Shown piece by piece: positions 46,984 through 56,273 of a DNA stretch of 64,000 nucleotides (positions within the stretch are counted from its first letter, which is position 1; every line of letters begins with the position of its first letter). The DNA lies in assembly GCA_031296915.1 (NCBI GenBank), contig JAVDPC010000005.1:62001-126000 (forward strand), given 5' to 3'. This DNA is from Cerasicoccus frondis (GTDB lineage Bacteria > Verrucomicrobiota > Verrucomicrobiia > Opitutales > Cerasicoccaceae). The notes beneath the pieces were generated by a model, which was not told where the DNA came from, did no database searches, and saw only the letters and a list, made by a program, of their open reading frames with translations. Both the position numbers and the translations under genes were made by a program.

Positions 46984-48162
46984 ATGAACAACAAGATCAT
47001 CATTACCTGTGCCGCTGGCATTATTGGAGTTACTTCTTTGAATGCTGCTGAATCCGCAGAAGCGGAAGAAAGTAGTTTTTTTGACGATGTAGCTAATTTC
47101 TTTACCGGCGATGAATCCACCAAGGCTGAGCACGCCAAGGGCCCCGGCGACCATGAAAGCAAGCACGCTCCTCACAAGGAATATCCTAAGCTTGCACTCG
47201 ATAAAAAGGCTTCTGCTGAGGAGCGTTATGCGATCACCGACGAAAGCAAGCACCTGCCCTTCCCGGAAGACGCTGCGGTCAACGAATGTTATGCCGAAGT
47301 AATCGTTCCGGCCAAATTCGAAACCGTGAGCGAGCGCGTGCTACAGCAAGAAGGGTCATCCCGCATCGATGTGACGCCTGCATCTTACGAGTGGACAGAG
47401 CAAACCGTCATGATCAAGCCCGAAGAAACGCGCCTGGAAGTCGTCCCGGCCCAATACAAAACCGTTTCGGAGAAGGTCATGATCGAACCAGCCCGTGAGG
47501 AAAAAATTTCCATTCCGGCTACGTACAAGACGGTGAGCGAAAAGGTCCTCGTGCGCCCAGCCACCAAAGTGTGGATGGATGGCGAAGTTGAAGTTGAAAA
47601 TCCGAACGAGTTAACTGGCGACATCGTATGCCTCGTTGAGAAACCGGCAGAATATCAAACGGTGACCCGTCAGGTTGTCGACCAGCCTACACGCACGGAA
47701 GTGAAGCAGATTCCAGCTCAATACAAAACGGTGCAAAAGCAAGTAATGGTTTCCGCAGCCACCACTCGTGAAATCACCATACCTGCCCAGTATGACACAG
47801 TGAAGGTGCGCACGGAAAAGACCCCGGAGAAAACCGAGGAAGTCTACATCGAGCCACAATATGCAACCATGACGCGTCAACAGTTGATCGAACCTGCTCA
47901 CACCCGTTGGGAGCGCGTTCTCTGCGAAGACACAATCTCACCGGAGTTGGCCTGGGAAGTCGAAAGCCGTTTAAACAAGGCTGGCTTCAATCCTGGACCG
48001 ATTGATGGCGACATCGACGAAACGACCGAGCACGCAATCGAAGAATACCAGATGGCCAACAATCTGCCAATGGGCGGCCTCACGCCCTCCACGCTGGAGC
48101 AGCTTGGCATTGTGAACTTCAAGGAAAAGACCTCGGCTCAAAAAGTCGCAACTCTTAATTAA
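46984..48162 (+). CDS. Exported repeat protein with C-terminal peptidoglycan-binding domain
   Basis: The 392-residue protein has a short signal peptide (MNNKIIITCAAGIIGVTSLNA), then about eight repeats of roughly 23 residues (about 100-330) with the core PAxYKTVSEKVMVxPA, for example VPAQYKTVSEKVMIEPA and IPATYKTVSEKVLVRPA. A PG_binding_1-type domain (ESRLNKAGFNPGPIDGDIDE, about 330-375) ends the protein. The repeats probably form an extended beta structure bound to the wall through the C-terminal domain. It lies with stress-type small genes. The domain order is clear; function is not. Confidence 0.82.
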   Translation: MNNKIIITCAAGIIGVTSLNAAESAEAEESSFFDDVANFFTGDESTKAEHAKGPGDHESKHAPHKEYPKLALDKKASAEERYAITDESKHLPFPEDAAVNECYAEVIVPAKFETVSERVLQQEGSSRIDVTPASYEWTEQTVMIKPEETRLEVVPAQYKTVSEKVMIEPAREEKISIPATYKTVSEKVLVRPATKVWMDGEVEVENPNELTGDIVCLVEKPAEYQTVTRQVVDQPTRTEVKQIPAQYKTVQKQVMVSAATTREITIPAQYDTVKVRTEKTPEKTEEVYIEPQYATMTRQQLIEPAHTRWERVLCEDTISPELAWEVESRLNKAGFNPGPIDGDIDETTEHAIEEYQMANNLPMGGLTPSTLEQLGIVNFKEKTSAQKVATLN

Positions 48163-48200
48163 TACACGATAACTGTCGATACCACAGACGATAGGCTACG

Positions 48201-48236
48201 ACGCCCAGGGTTAATCCCTGGGCGTTTGGCGTTTTA
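48201..48236 (+). terminator. Terminator of the repeat protein gene
   Basis: A 10-bp stem (48201-48210 with 48216-48225) with loop TTAAT is followed by TTGGCGTTTT, a broken T-run. Confidence 0.65.
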
Positions 48237-48413
48237 AAAAGCGGCAATTTCTGCCCAACGCAGCACTGAGAACAGGAACTGACGGACTCAACAAAGCAGC
48301 GCGCTGAATGCCTTGGCTGTGTCAGCGACTGGAATGCGATGTGGGGTAACATCACCTTATTTTTCCATTTCTCAATGGGCCCGAATAGCCATCTCAACGA
48401 CATAGTCTCAGGC

Positions 48414-48453
48414 AAAAACAATCGCCCGCCTTTGAATAAAAAAGCGGGCGATT
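48414..48453 (-). terminator. Rho-independent terminator of the PpiD-like gene
   Basis: On the minus strand a 10-bp stem (AATCGCCCGC at 48444-48453 pairing with 48420-48429) is followed by GTTTTTGCC. Together with the hairpin at 48201 it separates the two convergent genes; the rest of 48237-48413 contains no gene that I can see. Confidence 0.75.
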
Positions 48454-48485
48454 TCGTAAAGAATCGAGTGAAAACTAAGTGAGCA

Positions 48486-50141
48486 CTAAAGCGCAGGCTT
48501 CTCTTCCGCCTCCAGCTTCTTGTTCCCGATTTCAATCAGCTCGTTGACGATACTCGCCTCGGTCGCCATCGCAATCTGGGACTGTATCTTGCCCATCTCG
48601 GATACGACTTGCTCGGAATCGGCGCTAATCTGTGGAACATCAGCCTTTTTCACGTAAACGATCGTGCCAACGTCACTGAAACCGACGAGATTCGAAACCT
48701 CCCCCTCAGTCATTTCACTCACTGTGCTCAGCACGAAGTTGTCGATGGCCTTATCTTTGGGCGGCGACATCAGGGTGAAATCGTCAAAGCTCTTGACCGT
48801 GAAACCAAGCGCCTCGGCAGCCTCGGTGAAGTCCTTGCCATCGTCCACCGCGGTTTGCAATTCGGCCTGAGCCTCTTCTGCTTTCGCGTTAAATTGGCGC
48901 CCCTTCTCATAGGTCTTATAATCGGCCACAACCCGGTCACGCACATCCGCGAGCGGAGGGATCGACGTAGCGCCCTTCTCCACCAAAATAAGCACCGCTG
49001 CGCCATCGGCAGTCTTCACGCCGCCATCGGTGAAAAAACGATCTTCGTGCACGTTGAGCAATTGTCCTAAACCGGAAGCCGGGACGACTCCACCAACGTT
49101 GAGGTTGCCTTCGCTGAAGGGCGGCAGCTTCTTCAATTCATAACCCTGCTCACTGACAAAAGCCGCCAACGACGGGTCATTCTGCTTAACAGTTCCCTCA
49201 TAAGCGGCATCGTAGAGCGCCACGGCAAACTTGTTGGCGTCGTTCAAGGCCAGCTCCTGCGCCTTTTCCTGTTTATAAAGCTCGGTGACGTGATCCTTCA
49301 CTTCAGCCAGCGGCTTGGTCGCGCCTTCATCTGTCTTCGGCATCGCCGCGCGGTTCTTGTTGTAAACCGTGGTCAACTCCGCCTCGGTCGGCTCGGCCAC
49401 CTGGTCGATGTAATTTGCCGCTGGAAATGAAACGTACTCAGCTACGATCTGCGGCTTGGTTTCGTAGCGAAACTTAGCCTGCTGGTAAAATTCTTCCAAC
49501 GCTTCGTCTGTAATCTCGATCGTAGGTTCAAAAGTGTCGCGGTCCAACTCCGCCAGATCAATCGACCATACGGTGTCGCGGCGCTTGATTTCCTCCAAGG
49601 CTAGATAGGGCATCACATAACCCGGGCCACCCAAGGCACTGGAAACTTGATCGATGCGGAAATCCTGCGACAACGTCGTGATGAGCGTTTCCTCGCTCAT
49701 GTTCGGGTTGTTCTTAAAGCTGTCGATGAAGCCAGCATACATCTTCTGGCTAAATTGGCCCGTCTGCCAGTCTTGAAACGCCGGACGCTCGCTGACATAT
49801 TTCTGAAACTGCTCCTGGGTCGGCTCAGGGATCTGCAAATCAGCAACGATGGAGAGTAACACTGCACGCTGCATGGCGCCATACTGAACAGCTTCGTCCG
49901 AGATACGCTGGCGATCCAGGGCCAACGAAATCGTGGTCCACTGCTCCAGGGCGCGCACGTCGCGAGCGGAGTTCAGATTAAAGCCGTAGAATTCACGTGG
50001 GCCGGCATTGGGATTGGTTGGATTACCAAAACCGCCGAAATTGCCGATCGTGAAAACGAAGGAGATGATCACCACCACCAGAATGATGCCGAAGATAATC
50101 TTGTGGTGCTTCTGGATGTGGGTTTGTAGCCAAGTGAACAT
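48486..50141 (-). CDS. PpiD/SurA-like periplasmic folding factor
   Basis: The 551-residue protein has an N-terminal membrane anchor (IIFGIILVVVIISFVFTIG, about 14-32) and a periplasmic part beginning with a SurA-N-like domain. The PpiD order (anchor, SurA-N, then peptidyl-prolyl isomerase-type domain) is followed, although the parvulin motif is weak here. In E. coli PpiD works at the SecYEG exit with nascent secreted proteins. It is placed next to YebC and YidC. The chaperone role is probable, isomerase activity uncertain. Confidence 0.78.
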   Translation of the reverse strand: MFTWLQTHIQKHHKIIFGIILVVVIISFVFTIGNFGGFGNPTNPNAGPREFYGFNLNSARDVRALEQWTTISLALDRQRISDEAVQYGAMQRAVLLSIVADLQIPEPTQEQFQKYVSERPAFQDWQTGQFSQKMYAGFIDSFKNNPNMSEETLITTLSQDFRIDQVSSALGGPGYVMPYLALEEIKRRDTVWSIDLAELDRDTFEPTIEITDEALEEFYQQAKFRYETKPQIVAEYVSFPAANYIDQVAEPTEAELTTVYNKNRAAMPKTDEGATKPLAEVKDHVTELYKQEKAQELALNDANKFAVALYDAAYEGTVKQNDPSLAAFVSEQGYELKKLPPFSEGNLNVGGVVPASGLGQLLNVHEDRFFTDGGVKTADGAAVLILVEKGATSIPPLADVRDRVVADYKTYEKGRQFNAKAEEAQAELQTAVDDGKDFTEAAEALGFTVKSFDDFTLMSPPKDKAIDNFVLSTVSEMTEGEVSNLVGFSDVGTIVYVKKADVPQISADSEQVVSEMGKIQSQIAMATEASIVNELIEIGNKKLEAEEKPAL

Positions 50142-50251
50142 GGTCTAATATAGGTTCGAAAATTGGGAGATTGGAAAGTTGGAAAGTCGGGGTAAGAGAT
50201 GTTCGTTCGAAGATTCGTCGCAATCGCTTTCGAACCTTCAAACAATCAAAC

Positions 50252-50995
50252 CTACGAACTTAATAAAGAGTCGTCGATGTCGTAGTTGGACCAGACGGCT
50301 TTCACGTCTTCGAGGTCGTCGAGGGTTTCGGTTAGGCGAAGGACTTGTTTGACTACGTCGGCGTCCGTCACGGGCACCAGCGTGTTGGGAATATAAGCCA
50401 GCTCCGAGCTGTCGGGCTCGATGCCCTTGTCGTTTAGAGCTGTCGAAACGGCGTCAAACTCGGACATTTCGCAAGTGACTTCAAAGTGGTCCTCGTTGTT
50501 GACGATATCTTCAGCGCCAGCTTCGATGGCGACCTCCATCAGAGTTTCCTCATCGGTCTTGTCCGAAGAAATGATGAACTGCCCCTTGCGCTGAAAGTTG
50601 AACGCCAAGGCGCCAGCGCCAGCCAAGTTGCCGCCGCACTTGGTGAAGGTGGAGCGGACTTCCGAAGCGGAGCGGTTCTTATTGTCAGTGGTGACTTCGA
50701 CGATCACGCCGACACCGCCCGGGCCGTAGCCTTCGTAAACCAATTCTTCATAAACCACGCCCGGCAGCTCGCCAGTGCCCTTCTTGATGGCGCGGTCCAC
50801 ATTGTCCGCCGGCATGTTCGAGCCCTTGGCCTTGATGATGAGCATCCGCAGGCGCGGATTAAACTCAGGGTCGCCGCCGCCGTCGCGTGCGGCAATGGTC
50901 AGCTCCTTGGAAATGACGCTGAAAATCTTGCCACGCTTGGCGTCGATCGCCGCCTTGTGGCGCTTAATGGTGGCCCATTTGGAATGTCCTGACAT
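50252..50995 (-). CDS. YebC/PmpR family DNA-binding regulator
   Basis: The 247-residue protein opens with the family signature SGHSKWATIKRHKAAIDAKR and GKIFSVISKELTIAARDGGG, and has the central GYGPGGVGVIVEVTTDNKNR. Length is normal for the YebC family, cytoplasmic proteins linked to transcription regulation and, more recently, to relief of ribosome stalling at proline runs. It sits between the PpiD-like gene and yidC on the same strand. Confidence 0.93.
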   Translation of the reverse strand: MSGHSKWATIKRHKAAIDAKRGKIFSVISKELTIAARDGGGDPEFNPRLRMLIIKAKGSNMPADNVDRAIKKGTGELPGVVYEELVYEGYGPGGVGVIVEVTTDNKNRSASEVRSTFTKCGGNLAGAGALAFNFQRKGQFIISSDKTDEETLMEVAIEAGAEDIVNNEDHFEVTCEMSEFDAVSTALNDKGIEPDSSELAYIPNTLVPVTDADVVKQVLRLTETLDDLEDVKAVWSNYDIDDSLLSS

Positions 50996-51065
50996 GGTAA
51001 ATGCGGGGTTTTAGCGGTTCTTTCGATAATTTTCGGCGGCAGCTTTCAATTATAAAAACTTAGGC

Positions 51066-53003
51066 TTAACGCTTTTTCTTGCCGCCTTTGGAAGAAGTTT
51101 GCGGGGATTTCTTCGCGGTTTTCTTAACTGGCTTGGTCTCCGTCACGTCGATGACTTCGGTGTCTTTGGCCTTTTCTTCCTCATCGCGCTTACGGTTGGT
51201 GAGCCACTGCTGGAGGATGGAAATGCAGTTTTGCACGGTCCAGTAGAGCACGAGGCCGGACGGAAAACTATAACAGAACACCAGGAAGATCAGCGGCATG
51301 AACTGGAAGACCTTGCGCTGCATGTTGTCCGTGGTCGGCGTCGGCGTCATCCGCATTTGGATGATCATGGCGCCTGCCATGAAGAGCGGCATCAGGTGGA
51401 ACCAGTCCGGCATGAATGGCAAGGTGTCCGGCACCGACAGGTCCTTGATCCACATGAACGGCGCAAAGCGCAAGTCGGACGAAGTCCGCAGCATATAGAA
51501 CAGACCAAAGAAAATCGGCATTTGGAGCAGGATCGGCAAGCAGCCCGCCGCCGGGTTGACCTTATGCTCCTTGAAAAGCTTCATCGTCTCCTGCTGAAGC
51601 TTGGTCGGGTTGTCTTTGTATTTCTCCTGGAGCTCCTTCATCGGCCCCTGGATCTTACCCATCGCCTTGGCGGAGCGCACTTGCACCTGCGTCAACGGCC
51701 AGAGCATGCCCTTAATAATGCAAGTCAGCAGGATAATGGCAAAGCCCCAACCCCAGGTCGGAGCCAACGGAACAATCAGGCCATGGATACCAACCAGCGC
51801 CCAAAGCAAGATCTTGCTGATCCCGCCGAAAAAGCCGAACTGCATGATCTCATCCTGATCCTGCCCCATCGCGTTGAGACGGAAATATTCCTTCGGACCA
51901 ACGTAAAACTTGGTGCGGATCGACTTCATCTCACCCACCGGAACCGCGCCGAGATCAAATTCCATGGCGCCAGTCATGCCCTGTTGCAGCTCGGGGTCTT
52001 CGATCGTCGCGCTCAAATCGATGGGCTTGGCAAAGATGCCGGAGCCCATGGCGTCAGTCGGCGTCAAAACGGTCGTAAAGAACTGATTTTTGATCGACGC
52101 CCATTGCACCTGGCCACCGCCAGCGCTGAGGCCTTCGTAAACAAAATCTCGCGGCGGGCTCGCTCCAATGCCCAGGAAGCCCTTCGAGCCAGTAAACTTG
52201 CTCATTTTCAGGAATTCCGCATCACCGTCGGCATAGTAGCCAAAGTTAAGGAATTCGTGACGGACGTCGCCCTTGGTGGGGGGGGCCGAACCAACATTGA
52301 GGAACATCGCCTGCAAGGGGAACGGCTTCGAACCGGTGTTAATAAAATACGTCTCGTGTTCTATTATATAAGGGTCCGCCTCGCTGCCGATCCCGGCGAT
52401 CACGTAAGCCCGGCGCACTTCGACGCCAGATTCGTCCACGTAGGCCAGTTGGATGCGGCCCTTCTCCTGATCAAATTCCTGCACCTTATAGTCGGGCGCC
52501 ACTTCGTCGGGAATCCCGTCCTCATCCTGGTCAATGCTGATCGCCAATGCCGGTTTTTCCGAACCGGCTCCAAAAATATAAGGCTCCTCGCCGTGTAACA
52601 CCGCTGGGTATTTGAGGCGGCCATCGGGCATCGTGTCGATAAAGGCGACGTTCTTGATCGCGCCCCCTTTACTGGTGAAAGTCACACTGATGTATTCGTT
52701 CGCGAGCACGTAGGTCTCTTCGGGAAGATCGGTCTCCGTAGCCGCAATCGCCAGCTCTGGAGCATCCACCTCGCCAGCGGAGAACACACTGCGAGTCGGC
52801 TCGCCGGGCTTCGCTGGCTGTGCCTTAGCTGCTCCTTGCCCCTCAACCGACGCCCCATCTGCATCTTCAGGCAACGATTCGACGAGTGGCTTCTCGTCGT
52901 ATTGTTCTTCGGCAAGCTTTTGATTCTTCCGGACCTCCTGTGTAAACAGGAACATCGCCGCTCCCATGAGCAGGATTCCGATAATGGTGTTCTTTTTATC
53001 CAT
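51066..53003 (-). CDS. yidC: Membrane protein insertase YidC
   Basis: The 645-residue protein has an N-terminal membrane helix (IIGILLMGAAMFLF), a large periplasmic beta domain (about 90-390), and a C-terminal 60-kDa inner-membrane-protein domain with the conserved hydrophobic segments GWGFAIILLTCIIKGMLWPL and MPLIFLVFCYSFPSGLVLYW. The cytoplasmic tail is rich in lysine. YidC inserts and folds inner-membrane proteins. It is part of the rnpA-yidD-yidC order common in bacteria and on the same strand as them. Confidence 0.95.
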   Translation of the reverse strand: MDKKNTIIGILLMGAAMFLFTQEVRKNQKLAEEQYDEKPLVESLPEDADGASVEGQGAAKAQPAKPGEPTRSVFSAGEVDAPELAIAATETDLPEETYVLANEYISVTFTSKGGAIKNVAFIDTMPDGRLKYPAVLHGEEPYIFGAGSEKPALAISIDQDEDGIPDEVAPDYKVQEFDQEKGRIQLAYVDESGVEVRRAYVIAGIGSEADPYIIEHETYFINTGSKPFPLQAMFLNVGSAPPTKGDVRHEFLNFGYYADGDAEFLKMSKFTGSKGFLGIGASPPRDFVYEGLSAGGGQVQWASIKNQFFTTVLTPTDAMGSGIFAKPIDLSATIEDPELQQGMTGAMEFDLGAVPVGEMKSIRTKFYVGPKEYFRLNAMGQDQDEIMQFGFFGGISKILLWALVGIHGLIVPLAPTWGWGFAIILLTCIIKGMLWPLTQVQVRSAKAMGKIQGPMKELQEKYKDNPTKLQQETMKLFKEHKVNPAAGCLPILLQMPIFFGLFYMLRTSSDLRFAPFMWIKDLSVPDTLPFMPDWFHLMPLFMAGAMIIQMRMTPTPTTDNMQRKVFQFMPLIFLVFCYSFPSGLVLYWTVQNCISILQQWLTNRKRDEEEKAKDTEVIDVTETKPVKKTAKKSPQTSSKGGKKKR

Positions 53004-53100
53004 GAGGTTTTTGCGCCAAATGCGGCGCGTGTGAAAACGGACTAGCGAAACGGTTTCCGGGCTCGCTTCAATGCTAATCTTTGCCCCACGCCAAGGCGTG

Positions 53101-53220
53101 GGAGATTAAAGGAAACAAATTAAAAATTAAAGATTCAGACTCCCTAAGCGCCAAAGGGTTATGAATAAATCTAACAGATCACCTGAATCTTTAGTTTGTT
53201 CACTTTAATTTGTTCACTTT
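53101..53220. repeat. AT-rich intergenic element related to the 2401-2895 repeat
   Basis: AGATTAAAGGAAACAAATTA at 53103-53122 and the inverted CTTTAATTTGTTCACTTT near 53202-53219 resemble the arms of the 250-bp units at 2419-2450 and 2545-2573. A partial palindrome, CTGAATCTTTA, occurs between them. It lies between yidC and the end of yidD. Confidence 0.55.
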
Positions 53221-53487
53221 CTCCGTTTCCGGCTTGCCGGGAACGGGATCACATCCCCCCGCATGCCAGGGGCCGCATTTGAGGATGCGCCGGAAGCCCA
53301 ACCAACCGCCTTTCAGCAGGCCATGCCGTAAAATCGCCACGCGCGTGTATTCAGAACATGTTGGATGAAAACGACATGCGCCGCCTGGCCCCAGCAGGAT
53401 CTTTTTCAACGGCGAGAGCGTGATCTGGTAAAGCCGGACCAGCGCTGCAGCGCCGCGGGCGAGTAAGCTGGCCTCTGAGTCACTCAT
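53200..53487 (-). CDS. yidD: Membrane protein insertion efficiency factor YidD
   Basis: The 95-residue protein has the YidD landmarks [14 protein letters not shown], the cysteine motif [10 protein letters not shown] and [20 protein letters not shown]. It assists YidC-dependent membrane insertion. Its ATG at 53487 overlaps the rnpA stop codon (ATGA), and the order rnpA-yidD-yidC is conserved in bacteria. The frame is open upstream but the extra 101 codons are antisense to rnpA and not used. The stop lies inside the AT-rich repeat at 53101-53220. Confidence 0.93.
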   Translation of the reverse strand: MSDSEASLLARGAAALVRLYQITLSPLKKILLGPGGACRFHPTCSEYTRVAILRHGLLKGGWLGFRRILKCGPWHAGGCDPVPGKPETEKVNKLK

Positions 53488-53870
53488 GACGGGGGCGGCT
53501 TCTCGCGGCGCGCCCAACGCTTCAGCGCCCGCTGCGCGGCATCCTGAAAACGGGCCTCCAGCTCGGTAAAATCCTGGGTAAAGACATCTCTGCGGGCGAC
53601 AAAGATCACATCGCAATGCTCTGGCAATGCGTCCTGGTGGAGTCGAAATACTTCGCGGAGCAGGCGTTTGGCGCGGTTGCGGTGCACCGCATTGCCTACT
53701 TGCCGACGACTGGCAATGACCCCAATACGCCGGCAAGGGCGAGCCGTCGGGTCCATCGGCGGCAATATACGGCACAGAAACGCCGGACACTCATAGCGCA
53801 GTCCGACGCCACGCTCACGGTCAAATTCGCGGCGCTTGCGGAGACGTTGCCATGGACGAAGTCGGTGCAT
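53484..53870 (-). CDS. rnpA: Ribonuclease P protein component
   Basis: The 128-residue basic protein has the RnpA signature [13 protein letters not shown] and the early [10 protein letters not shown]. It binds the RNase P RNA to mature tRNA 5' ends. I chose the ATG at 53870; the frame is open 18 codons further, but that part encodes phenylalanine-rich sequence (FLFPLSFFLF) unlike the family. In most bacteria rpmH (L34) lies just upstream; I looked on both strands in 53871-54250 and did not find it. Confidence 0.92.
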   Translation of the reverse strand: MHRLRPWQRLRKRREFDRERGVGLRYECPAFLCRILPPMDPTARPCRRIGVIASRRQVGNAVHRNRAKRLLREVFRLHQDALPEHCDVIFVARRDVFTQDFTELEARFQDAAQRALKRWARREKPPPS

Positions 53871-53924
53871 GGGAGCAGGAAAAAGAAAAAAGCTTAAAGG
53901 AAAAAGAAAATATTCTCCCACCAA

Positions 53925-54255
53925 TGATAACCAAAGTCAGGCGGCCCCGATCTTCCTACCGGCATTTGCGCCCTGCGCAAATCATTGAGCCAAGCTTCGC
54001 CGAACTCAATCGAGCCGCATGATTACTGGTACTCGGGACAGGGGTCGAACCGATACAACCCCTCCTAGTAACAAGCACTCACCTTTAATATACAACAACT
54101 TGCGCATGATAGTTCATTTTAGTCCTCATAGGTTCACGTAAAATAGGTCAACGATTAGTCAACGATTTTCATTCTGAAATAAAAAAGAGAAAGAAAGTAT
54201 TTTTTTGTAGTGATTTTCACCCGCGTTAGGGATATTGACCATTATATTAGATAAA
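53925..54255. other. Boundary interval between housekeeping and AT-rich region
   Basis: No gene is visible. Base composition shifts from GC-rich to AT-rich at about 54.05 kb. A tRNA 3'-half-like remnant (54027-54066) lies here. The minus-strand frame around 53930-54015 reads EFGEAWLNDLRRAQMPVGRS but has no start and no recognised family. Confidence 0.45.
54027..54066 (-). other. tRNA 3'-half-like remnant, possible attachment site
   Basis: On the minus strand this reads as a T-arm and acceptor end: GGTTCGACCCC, then TGTCCCGAGTACCA with a terminal CCA. The stem AGGGGT/ACCCCT (54040-54045 and 54058-54063) is longer and its loop larger than in a canonical T-arm, and I could not build the 5' half, so it is not a functional tRNA. 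Integrative elements often leave such 3' halves at their ends. Confidence 0.25.
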
Positions 54256-55074
54256 ATGAATTTTACATTAATATTCCTTTCAGCAATACCCCTGTTCGCT
54301 AATGCTGAACCTCTCCTAACCACAATAGAGGCAGATGCCATAGTCGCAGCCGAAGAGGCAACTAGAGAGGCTAAGCGTGACGCCCAAAAAATCGACTCCC
54401 AAATTCTACAGCGAAGGACTCTCAGCATGGGTGATCACTCCATGACTTTGGAGCACATCGCCCCACCGAACCTCCCCAGAAAGGAATCGAGCCCCCAAAA
54501 GACTGAGTTAACACAGAAGGAGCAAGAGGCGCTTCTGCGGCAACTGTCAGAAATGCAGGAAGCAAAGATCATCTCACTCATTGCCGTAGTATACGATTTT
54601 GCCAACAACTCGCCAGTCACTCATCTAAGATGGCAGCATGAGGGGCAACTCTATGAAGCTTGGAGCGAGGCCGACTTCCGATATCTTCGCACGCTCCCCA
54701 ATTTCTCAGCCGATAAATCACGCTACCGACTCTCGCTTTTAGTATTCAGCGAATCCATCGAGGATATGGAACACCAAAGGCAAGCTGCGGAAGCCCATGG
54801 CGTTAAAATGAGACTACCAGAGATTCCGAATTTGCCGACGACACTTTCTGGAGTCTCAGAATATTTCGTCGTGTCTGACGATCCCGACGTATTTGAGCAG
54901 GAAGCCGCCTTTATCCCATTGGACGATATTCATGCATACTACGATGGGAACCTTGAAAAATTAAAGCAAAAGCTGGCTAATCAAGAGGCGATGAATGACG
55001 CCAGAGCACGCTACCGAGAAGCACACCCCCAGTCGAAAGACACCACGCTAACTTATTGGATTGAAGAAAAATGA
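54256..55074 (+). CDS. Exported helical protein of unknown function (first gene of AT-rich operon)
   Basis: The 272-residue product has a signal peptide (MNFTLIFLSAIPLFANA) and a charged helical region (EADAIVAAEEATREAKRDAQ, about 20-100) followed by a mixed alpha/beta part. I do not recognise a family. Base use is AT-rich, unlike the genes on its left. A TTG at 54235 would add 7 residues. Its stop overlaps the next start (ATGA), so it begins a tightly coupled operon of four exported proteins. Confidence 0.72.
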   Translation: MNFTLIFLSAIPLFANAEPLLTTIEADAIVAAEEATREAKRDAQKIDSQILQRRTLSMGDHSMTLEHIAPPNLPRKESSPQKTELTQKEQEALLRQLSEMQEAKIISLIAVVYDFANNSPVTHLRWQHEGQLYEAWSEADFRYLRTLPNFSADKSRYRLSLLVFSESIEDMEHQRQAAEAHGVKMRLPEIPNLPTTLSGVSEYFVVSDDPDVFEQEAAFIPLDDIHAYYDGNLEKLKQKLANQEAMNDARARYREAHPQSKDTTLTYWIEEK

Positions 55075-56273
55075 AACGAGAATTCACTATTACCCTAGCA
55101 TATGCACTGATGCAAACAATCGGGCATGGGCAAACCTCTAGTGATCTAAACTCTGGCCTAATAATTTCACATGACGAAGACACAGGCGCAAACACAGTTT
55201 CGTGGTGGGGTATTAGGGATCATGCCTATACAATTCAGACAAGCGATGACTTAGATAACTGGACGTATATTAATAGCATATTCGTCGGTGAAGACAGGGT
55301 GGAAGATAGCTTCAACTTCTCTCTTCAAGGTGGAGCCCAAAGGGCATTCTTCAGGCTCAAATTCACAGATGCCCCCGTAGGCACCGTAGATGTTGGCGTT
55401 CTAGACTTTGATGGTGATGGCATCCAAAATCAAACAGAACTAGATAACGGAACCGATCTTTTTTCAGCATTAGACCTTAATGGCAACGGGATCCCAGACG
55501 ATGCAGATGTTCTCTGGGCAAACGTCCCCTCGGCATGGATCAATGAAATTATTACTGATCCCAATTCAGAGTACTACGATCCAAACAATACGATTATTGT
55601 CATTTCAGATGTCAGCCCTATCGACGATTACGATGGTGACGGACTCTCCAATCTACAGGAGTATTTAACAGGAGCGTCAGGCGACGCATTAGACTACTTT
55701 AATGGCGACCAGCCAACACTACGCATCATCCAAGGCGACGGGCAAATAGCAATGCCAGGAGCATTTGCGGAAAAGTCCCTCTACATTCAAGTCGAAAATT
55801 CCGAAGGCCTACCCTACTATAATGCTCCAGTCATTTTTGAAGTCGCCGATGGGTATGCAGGGCTATCAGATACAAAATCAGGCGAAAACTTACAGGCAAA
55901 ACTAGTAAAAAAGACTGCCCTGCTAGGCGCATCAACCTACTTTCTCGCCCCCATCACTTCATCGTCAATAGAAACCATAGTAACTGTCTCACTTCCTACA
56001 ACCACGATTCAAACGAATCACTTTACATTGACGACAGACCCCGCCTACTCACCCCCGCCGTATGAGTTTCGCGAATACGACATTGGAAATGGAATGACCA
56101 AATTTACATGGCGCACTTATGCGTCTTCGAATAGTGAATTTTTAATTCGCGAGGAAGAAAATGGAGAGATGATCACTAGGCTCACGCTGAAATATAATGA
56201 GCTAAACTCTCCAACAGATGGCAACCTATACACAGTTACCGTAGATCAGGACTACAACATAATACAACAATGA
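55071..56273 (+). CDS. Exported protein with thrombospondin type 3-like calcium repeats
   Basis: The 400-residue protein has a signal-like N-terminus and acidic calcium-binding repeats: DFDGDGIQNQTELDNGTD with DLNGNGIPDD (about 113-145) and DYDGDGLSNLQEYLTG (about 185-200). This is the thrombospondin type 3/EF-hand-like pattern frequent in Verrucomicrobia surface proteins. The N-terminal 100 residues (SWWGIRDHAYTIQTSDDLDN) form a small beta domain also common there, and a beta-rich C-terminal region of about 200 residues follows. It overlaps both neighbours by four bases (ATGA). Probably a calcium-stabilised surface or secreted protein acting with the large third protein. Confidence 0.75.
   Translation: MKREFTITLAYALMQTIGHGQTSSDLNSGLIISHDEDTGANTVSWWGIRDHAYTIQTSDDLDNWTYINSIFVGEDRVEDSFNFSLQGGAQRAFFRLKFTDAPVGTVDVGVLDFDGDGIQNQTELDNGTDLFSALDLNGNGIPDDADVLWANVPSAWINEIITDPNSEYYDPNNTIIVISDVSPIDDYDGDGLSNLQEYLTGASGDALDYFNGDQPTLRIIQGDGQIAMPGAFAEKSLYIQVENSEGLPYYNAPVIFEVADGYAGLSDTKSGENLQAKLVKKTALLGASTYFLAPITSSSIETIVTVSLPTTTIQTNHFTLTTDPAYSPPPYEFREYDIGNGMTKFTWRTYASSNSEFLIREEENGEMITRLTLKYNELNSPTDGNLYTVTVDQDYNIIQQ

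Noticed and set aside
51099..52598. Long plus-strand frame of about 500 codons
   Set aside because: It is antisense to yidC and has no family features.
53200..53790. 196-codon form of YidD
   Set aside because: The first 101 codons are antisense to rnpA and have no relation to YidD; the ATG at 53487 gives the standard protein.
54027..54066. Functional tRNA or tmRNA gene
   Set aside because: Only a T-arm and acceptor-like end can be drawn; no 5' acceptor strand, D-arm or anticodon arm fits, and no tmRNA tag frame is visible.
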